Below, in pieces: positions 5,991 to 8,925 of a stretch of 8,925 nucleotides of DNA. The notes below the pieces were generated by a model. It saw only the letters and a program-made list of their open reading frames with translations, searched no databases and was not told where the DNA came from. The translations under genes were made by a program, and so were the position numbers. The number at the start of each line of letters is the position of its first letter. Position 1 is the first letter of the stretch. Source of the DNA: Pseudomonadota bacterium (GTDB taxonomy: Bacteria; Pseudomonadota; Gammaproteobacteria; Burkholderiales; Burkholderiaceae_E); assembly GCA_023389055.1 (NCBI GenBank), contig JAEWFA010000061.1, positions 1 to 8,925 on the forward strand. The letters are read 5' to 3'.

Positions 5991-7442
5991 ATGGCGACAA
6001 ATCTCGTCGGCCTGAAAATCAGGACCCTGCGCATCCAGGCGGGGCTGGCCCAGGGCACGCTGGCGCGGCGCGCCGGGATTTCGCCGTCCTATCTCAATCT
6101 CATCGAACGCAACCGTCGCCCCGCCTCGACGCTGCTGCTCGACCGGATCGCGGCCGAGCTTTCCATCGACCGTGCGCAGCTCGACGGCGAGGCCGAGCGG
6201 CGCCTGGCCGACGAGGTGCGCGAGGTCTCGGCGGAACTGGCGGCCAGCGAACGGCTTCCCGACCTTGCTCCGGCGGAGGAATTCGTCGGCCACCATCCCG
6301 GCTGGGCGGCGCTGCTGCTGCGGGTCTACCGCTCCTATCAGGATCGTAACGCCGCCGTTCTCGCCCTCGCCGACCGGCTCGACCGCGACCCCTTCCTGCG
6401 TGACAGCGTCCACCGCATGCTGACCCATGTGACCTCGATCCGCTCGGCGGCGGAGATCGTCGAGGCCGACGACACGCTCGACGCGGCGGACAGGCGCCGC
6501 TTCCTGTCGATCGTCGCCGACGACAGCGCCCGGCTCTCGCAGACGGCGCAGGCGCTGGCCGCCTTCTTCGACAGCGCGCAGACCCGCGTGCGCGCGACGA
6601 CGCCGACTGAGAAGGTGGATGCGCTGATCGTCGAATCGCAGAACCACTTCCCCGAGCTGGAGGACTATGCCGACAGCGTCCGTGCCGCCGGCGGGATGGC
6701 ACGGGTGCTGAGCCCGGCACACCTGGCCGACGAGGCAGCCGGCGACGAGCCGCCCTCGCCTTTCGAGCGCCTGCGTGAAGAAGCGCGCGGCGGCGCGGCG
6801 GCCGAAATTGCCGCCATCCTTTCGCGCCATGACGGGTTCGCGCAGGACGAGGAGGCTCGCCGGCTGGCGGCCGAGGCGCTGTTCGCCTATGCCGCCGCGG
6901 CGATGCTGATGCCCTACGAGCCTTTCCATGCCGCGGCGGAACGGCATCGCCACGATCCCGACAGGCTGGCGCGGCTGTTCGGCGTCTCCTACGAGCAGGC
7001 GGCGCACCGGCTGACCACGCTGCGCCGTCCGGGGCGCGAGGGTGTGCGCTTCGCCTTCATGCGGGCCGACCCGTCGGGCTACATCACCAAGCGGCTGCCG
7101 CTGCCCCGCCTCCCTTTGCCCCGCTTCGGCAATGCCTGCCCGCTATGGGTGATCTACGGCGCGTTCCAGACGCCCGGCATGAGCGCCCGCGCTTTCGGCG
7201 CGCTGCCCTCGGGCGACGAGTTCCTGTTCTTCGCCCGCGCGGTCGAAAAGCAGCCGGCGCGGCCGGGCGGCGCGCGCCATCTGATGTCGATCATGCTGGC
7301 CTGCGCCGCGGGGGATGCCGCCCGCGTCGCTGCCGGCGACGGCATCGACAGGCGGGCGGCGACGGTGCCGGTCGGCACGACATGCCGCCTGTGCGCCCGT
7401 GAGACATGCAGGCAGCGCCAGGAACCGCCGCTGGTCCTGTAG
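5991..7442 (+). CDS. ScfR-family (short-chain fatty acyl) XRE-type transcriptional regulator
   Basis: The 483-residue cytoplasmic regulator has an N-terminal XRE helix-turn-helix at about 8-60, with the recognition part LARRAGISPSYLNLIERNRR (24-43). A long helical middle follows, then an IrrE-like segment (about 305-360, MLMPYEPF... LARLFGVS... HRLTTLRR) without an HExxH protease motif. The C-terminal domain (PF09856, DUF2083) contains FGNACPLWVIYGAFQTPG with Cys383 and ends with CRLCARETC (Cys465, Cys468, Cys473). This is the layout of RamB, PccR and MccR, which sense short-chain acyl-CoA and control acetate, propionate or methylcitrate metabolism. ATG at 5991 has AGGGAGG (5978-5984) 6 bases upstream. 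The gene diverges from the importer operon and probably regulates both itself and the importer through the inverted repeat at 5926-5976. Family confidence is high; the exact ligand is unknown. Confidence 0.9.
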   Translation: MATNLVGLKIRTLRIQAGLAQGTLARRAGISPSYLNLIERNRRPASTLLLDRIAAELSIDRAQLDGEAERRLADEVREVSAELAASERLPDLAPAEEFVGHHPGWAALLLRVYRSYQDRNAAVLALADRLDRDPFLRDSVHRMLTHVTSIRSAAEIVEADDTLDAADRRRFLSIVADDSARLSQTAQALAAFFDSAQTRVRATTPTEKVDALIVESQNHFPELEDYADSVRAAGGMARVLSPAHLADEAAGDEPPSPFERLREEARGGAAAEIAAILSRHDGFAQDEEARRLAAEALFAYAAAAMLMPYEPFHAAAERHRHDPDRLARLFGVSYEQAAHRLTTLRRPGREGVRFAFMRADPSGYITKRLPLPRLPLPRFGNACPLWVIYGAFQTPGMSARAFGALPSGDEFLFFARAVEKQPARPGGARHLMSIMLACAAGDAARVAAGDGIDRRAATVPVGTTCRLCARETCRQRQEPPLVL

Positions 7443-7461
7443 CCCACGCCCAAAGGCGAGT

Positions 7462-7490
7462 TTGGCAGCCGCCCAAGCTGGGGTTATGAT
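7462..7490 (+). promoter_or_regulatory. Promoter for the receiver / small membrane protein / symporter-kinase genes
   Basis: TTGGCA (7462-7467) and TATGAT (7485-7490) are separated by exactly 17 bases; each matches the sigma-70-type consensus at 5 of 6 positions. They lie in the 127-base gap after the ScfR-type gene. Transcription would begin near 7497, which rules out the in-frame ATG at 7486, because it lies within the -10 element, and favours downstream starts for the receiver gene. Confidence 0.6.
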
Positions 7491-7569
7491 GTATACGGGT
7501 CCCGCGCAAATCAGCATGGCTGAAAAAGGGTTCAAGGGGAGGGCGCGGGCCGAAGGGGAGCGAGACTCG

Positions 7570-7944
7570 TTGACGAGGACCAGAATACTCATCGTGGAGG
7601 ATGAGCCGAACATCGTCGAATCGCTGAGCTACATTCTCAGGCGTGCCGATTTCGACGTCGATGTCGCCGCAAACGGCAATGACGCGCTCGAAAGACTTCG
7701 CCGCACGGATTTCTCGGCGATGATCCTCGACGTGATGATGCCGGGGATGAACGGATTCGACGTGCTGCGCGCGGTGCGTGCCGACCGGTCGCTGTCGGGC
7801 CTGCCGGTGATCGTGCTGACGGCCAAGGGGCAGAGCCGCGACCGCCAGACGGCCACCGAAATCGGCGCCAGCGCCTTCATCACCAAGCCGTTCTCGAACG
7901 CCGAAATCGTCGAGCGCGTGCGCGATCTGGCGCAGGTCCGATGA
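7570..7944 (+). CDS. Stand-alone response-regulator receiver protein (probable TTG start)
   Basis: From the TTG at 7570 the product is 124 residues and is a single CheY-like receiver, beginning MTRTRILIVEDEP. Key residues are the acidic pair E10/D11, phospho-acceptor D54 (MILDVMMPG), switch Thr84 (VLTAK) and Lys106 (ITKPF). No output domain is present, so it acts by protein contact or passes phosphate on in a relay. The TTG start is preferred: AGGGGAG (7554-7560) lies 9 bases upstream and the protein then starts right at the first receiver strand, as in close relatives. The in-frame ATG at 7516 would add 18 mostly charged residues and has no ribosome site. The stop overlaps the next start (ATGA at 7941-7944), so it is co-translated with the small membrane protein and, through it, the symporter-kinase, its likely phosphodonor. 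Confidence 0.88.
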   Translation: MTRTRILIVEDEPNIVESLSYILRRADFDVDVAANGNDALERLRRTDFSAMILDVMMPGMNGFDVLRAVRADRSLSGLPVIVLTAKGQSRDRQTATEIGASAFITKPFSNAEIVERVRDLAQVR

Positions 7945-8198
7945 CGGAGCTGGAGGACGATCATCACGGCGCACGCGATGCCGCGACGATCCTGCCCTTC
8001 CTGGCGGTCGCGCTCATCCTTCCGCCGCTCGTGCTGATCTTCACCGCGCCGATCCGGCTCGCGGGCATTCCGCTCATCGTCGTCTACCTGTTCGGCGTGT
8101 GGGCGGCGGTCATCGCCGCCGCCTATCTGGTGGCACGGCGGCTGAAGCCGAAGGCCGAAGAAGACGACCGGATTTCCAGCGAGCCCGGCGGTCGGTAA
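7941..8198 (+). CDS. Small two-helix membrane protein, CbrX-like position
   Basis: The 85-residue product has an acidic, soluble N-terminus (1-15), two hydrophobic segments (about 17-37 ILPFLAVALILPPLVLIF, and about 41-66 LAGIPLIVVYLFGVWAAVIAAA), then VARRLKPK and a charged tail. The positive VARRLKPK stretch should lie in the cytoplasm, giving both ends inside. It overlaps the receiver gene upstream (ATGA) and the symporter-like gene downstream (TAATG), so all three are coupled. Small two-helix proteins of this kind accompany many sodium:solute symporters (DUF485/DUF4212-like), and a comparable small gene, cbrX, precedes and overlaps cbrA in Pseudomonas. A role as partner or assembly factor for the following protein is therefore likely but inferred. 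I do not recognise a specific family from its sequence. Confidence 0.8.
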   Translation: MTELEDDHHGARDAATILPFLAVALILPPLVLIFTAPIRLAGIPLIVVYLFGVWAAVIAAAYLVARRLKPKAEEDDRISSEPGGR

Positions 8199-8925
8199 TG
8201 CTGCCGGCCAACATCGTCATCCTGGTCTGCCTGGGCTATGTGGCGATCCTGTTCGCCGTCGCGTTCGCCGGCGACCGCCGTGCGCGCAAGGATCCGCACG
8301 GATGGCTTTCCTCGCCGCTGATCTACACGCTCTCGATCTCGATCTACTGCAGCTCATGGACCTTCTACGGCTCTGTCGGCTCGGCGGCCAAGAACGGGCT
8401 GGAATTTCTCACCATCTATCTCGGGCCCACGATCGTCTTCGTCGGATGGTGGGTGTTCCTGCGCAAGCTGGTCACCGTCGGGCGGGTCTACCACACCACC
8501 TCGATCGCCGACTTCATTTCCGCCCGTTTCGGCAAGAACCCGGCTCTGGGCGCGCTGATCACGATCCTCGCCATGGTCGCGATCACCCCCTATATCGCGC
8601 TGCAGCTCAAGGCGCTGACCGCCAGCTTCCAGGTCATCACCTACCCGGCCGGCGCCGTGGTCGCGGCATCGACGCGGCTCGATCCCGACTTTGCCATCGC
8701 CTTCTGGCTGGCTGCGGGGCTGTGCCTCTTCTCGATCGTCTTCGGCGTCCGCAACATCGACGTCAACGAGCGCCATCACGGGGTGATCGCCGCCATCGCC
8801 GTCGAGGCTCTGGTCAAGCTGGTCGCCTTCCTGGCGGTCGGGCTGTGGGTCTACGTCGCGCTGTCGGGCACGTCGGAGGAGATGTTCAGCCGCGCGCCGG
8901 TGAGCCTTCTCAGCCCCGAGAACAG
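8198..8925 (+). CDS. Sodium:solute symporter-like N-terminus, probable CbrA-type sensor histidine kinase (3' end outside window)
   Basis: ATG at 8198 overlaps the stop of the small membrane gene (TAATG). The 242 codons in view are open to the window edge and encode about six membrane segments (about 3-24, 40-60, 69-88, 116-140, 164-184, 195-221). Motifs YCSSWTFYGSVGSAA (50-64), TSIADFISARFGK (101-113) and PYIALQLKAL (131-140) are those of the SSS (SLC5/PutP-like) domain fused to histidine kinases such as CbrA of Pseudomonas and PrlS of Brucella. A plain transporter is possible because the kinase part would lie beyond the window, but the wording of these motifs and the receiver genes nearby favour the kinase. 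In CbrA the symporter domain is involved in solute transport (histidine) as well as signalling. The likely role is sensing nutrient flux and passing phosphate to the receivers at 7570-7944 and 131-598. Confidence 0.88.
   Translation, partial: MLPANIVILVCLGYVAILFAVAFAGDRRARKDPHGWLSSPLIYTLSISIYCSSWTFYGSVGSAAKNGLEFLTIYLGPTIVFVGWWVFLRKLVTVGRVYHTTSIADFISARFGKNPALGALITILAMVAITPYIALQLKALTASFQVITYPAGAVVAASTRLDPDFAIAFWLAAGLCLFSIVFGVRNIDVNERHHGVIAAIAVEALVKLVAFLAVGLWVYVALSGTSEEMFSRAPVSLLSPEN

Noticed and set aside
5970..7007. Minus-strand open frame (345 codons) opposite the ScfR-type gene
   Set aside because: Arg/Gly-rich with no motif; the plus-strand frame has the HTH, the cysteine motif, a promoter and a ribosome site.
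7315..7569. Upstream in-frame starts for the receiver gene (7315, 7486, 7516)
   Set aside because: 7315 overlaps the end of the ScfR-type gene, 7486 is within a promoter -10, and 7516 has no ribosome site; TTG at 7570 fits all evidence better.
8354..8779. Minus-strand open frame (141 codons) near the window end
   Set aside because: Antisense to the symporter-like domain, which has conserved SSS motifs; product is charged low-complexity sequence.
1..8925. tRNA, rRNA, CRISPR arrays or phage genes
   Set aside because: No cloverleaf-like sequences, repeat-spacer arrays or phage-type genes were seen on reading both strands.

Overview
The window reads as GC-rich alphaproteobacterial DNA, most likely from the Hyphomicrobiales (Rhizobiales; a Mesorhizobium/Phyllobacteriaceae-like genome). 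This rests on codon bias, tightly packed overlapping genes, and the gene families present: a Liv-type (HAAT) ABC importer with a Tat-exported binding protein, an ScfR-family regulator, and a symporter-like (CbrA/PrlS-type) sensor kinase. No species can be named from the sequence alone.

Layout. Positions 1-128 hold the 3' end of an ISL3-like insertion sequence: 38 C-terminal codons of its transposase, then the presumed right terminal inverted repeat. It abuts the 3' end of a minus-strand gene (131-598) encoding a receiver domain of NtrC type that stops where an AAA+ domain would normally begin, so this regulator is probably truncated. Upstream of it on the minus strand lies a compact importer operon transcribed from right to left: binding protein (4463-5803), livH (3355-4377), livM (2214-3353), livG (1446-2204) and livF (700-1446). 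A GC-rich perfect hairpin (4423-4450) separates the binding-protein gene from the permease and ATPase genes.

A divergent control region (5804-5990) separates the importer from a plus-strand ScfR-type regulator (5991-7442). It contains a long inverted repeat, TTTGTAAATTA...TAATTTACAAA, whose half-sites are 43 bp apart and flank a good -35/-10 promoter for the regulator gene. The half-sites differ by one base from the TTTGCAAA core described for ScfR proteins (PccR, RamB). A second strong-looking promoter (TTGGCA-N17-TATGAT, 7462-7490) drives a translationally coupled plus-strand set: a stand-alone receiver (7570-7944, probable TTG start), a two-helix 85-residue membrane protein (7941-8198), and the first 242 codons of a sodium:solute-symporter-like protein (8198 to the window end), most like the sensory domain of CbrA-type histidine kinases.

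Reading the parts together (inference): the importer brings in a small organic solute such as a branched-chain amino acid, amide or short carboxylate. The ScfR protein reports on short-chain acyl-CoA products and probably controls both sides of the divergent region. The symporter-kinase with two receivers looks like a CbrAB-like relay around the same nutrient. The NtrC-like output arm appears lost or disconnected next to the insertion sequence. The individual families are known; the combination and the operator are the parts worth a second look.
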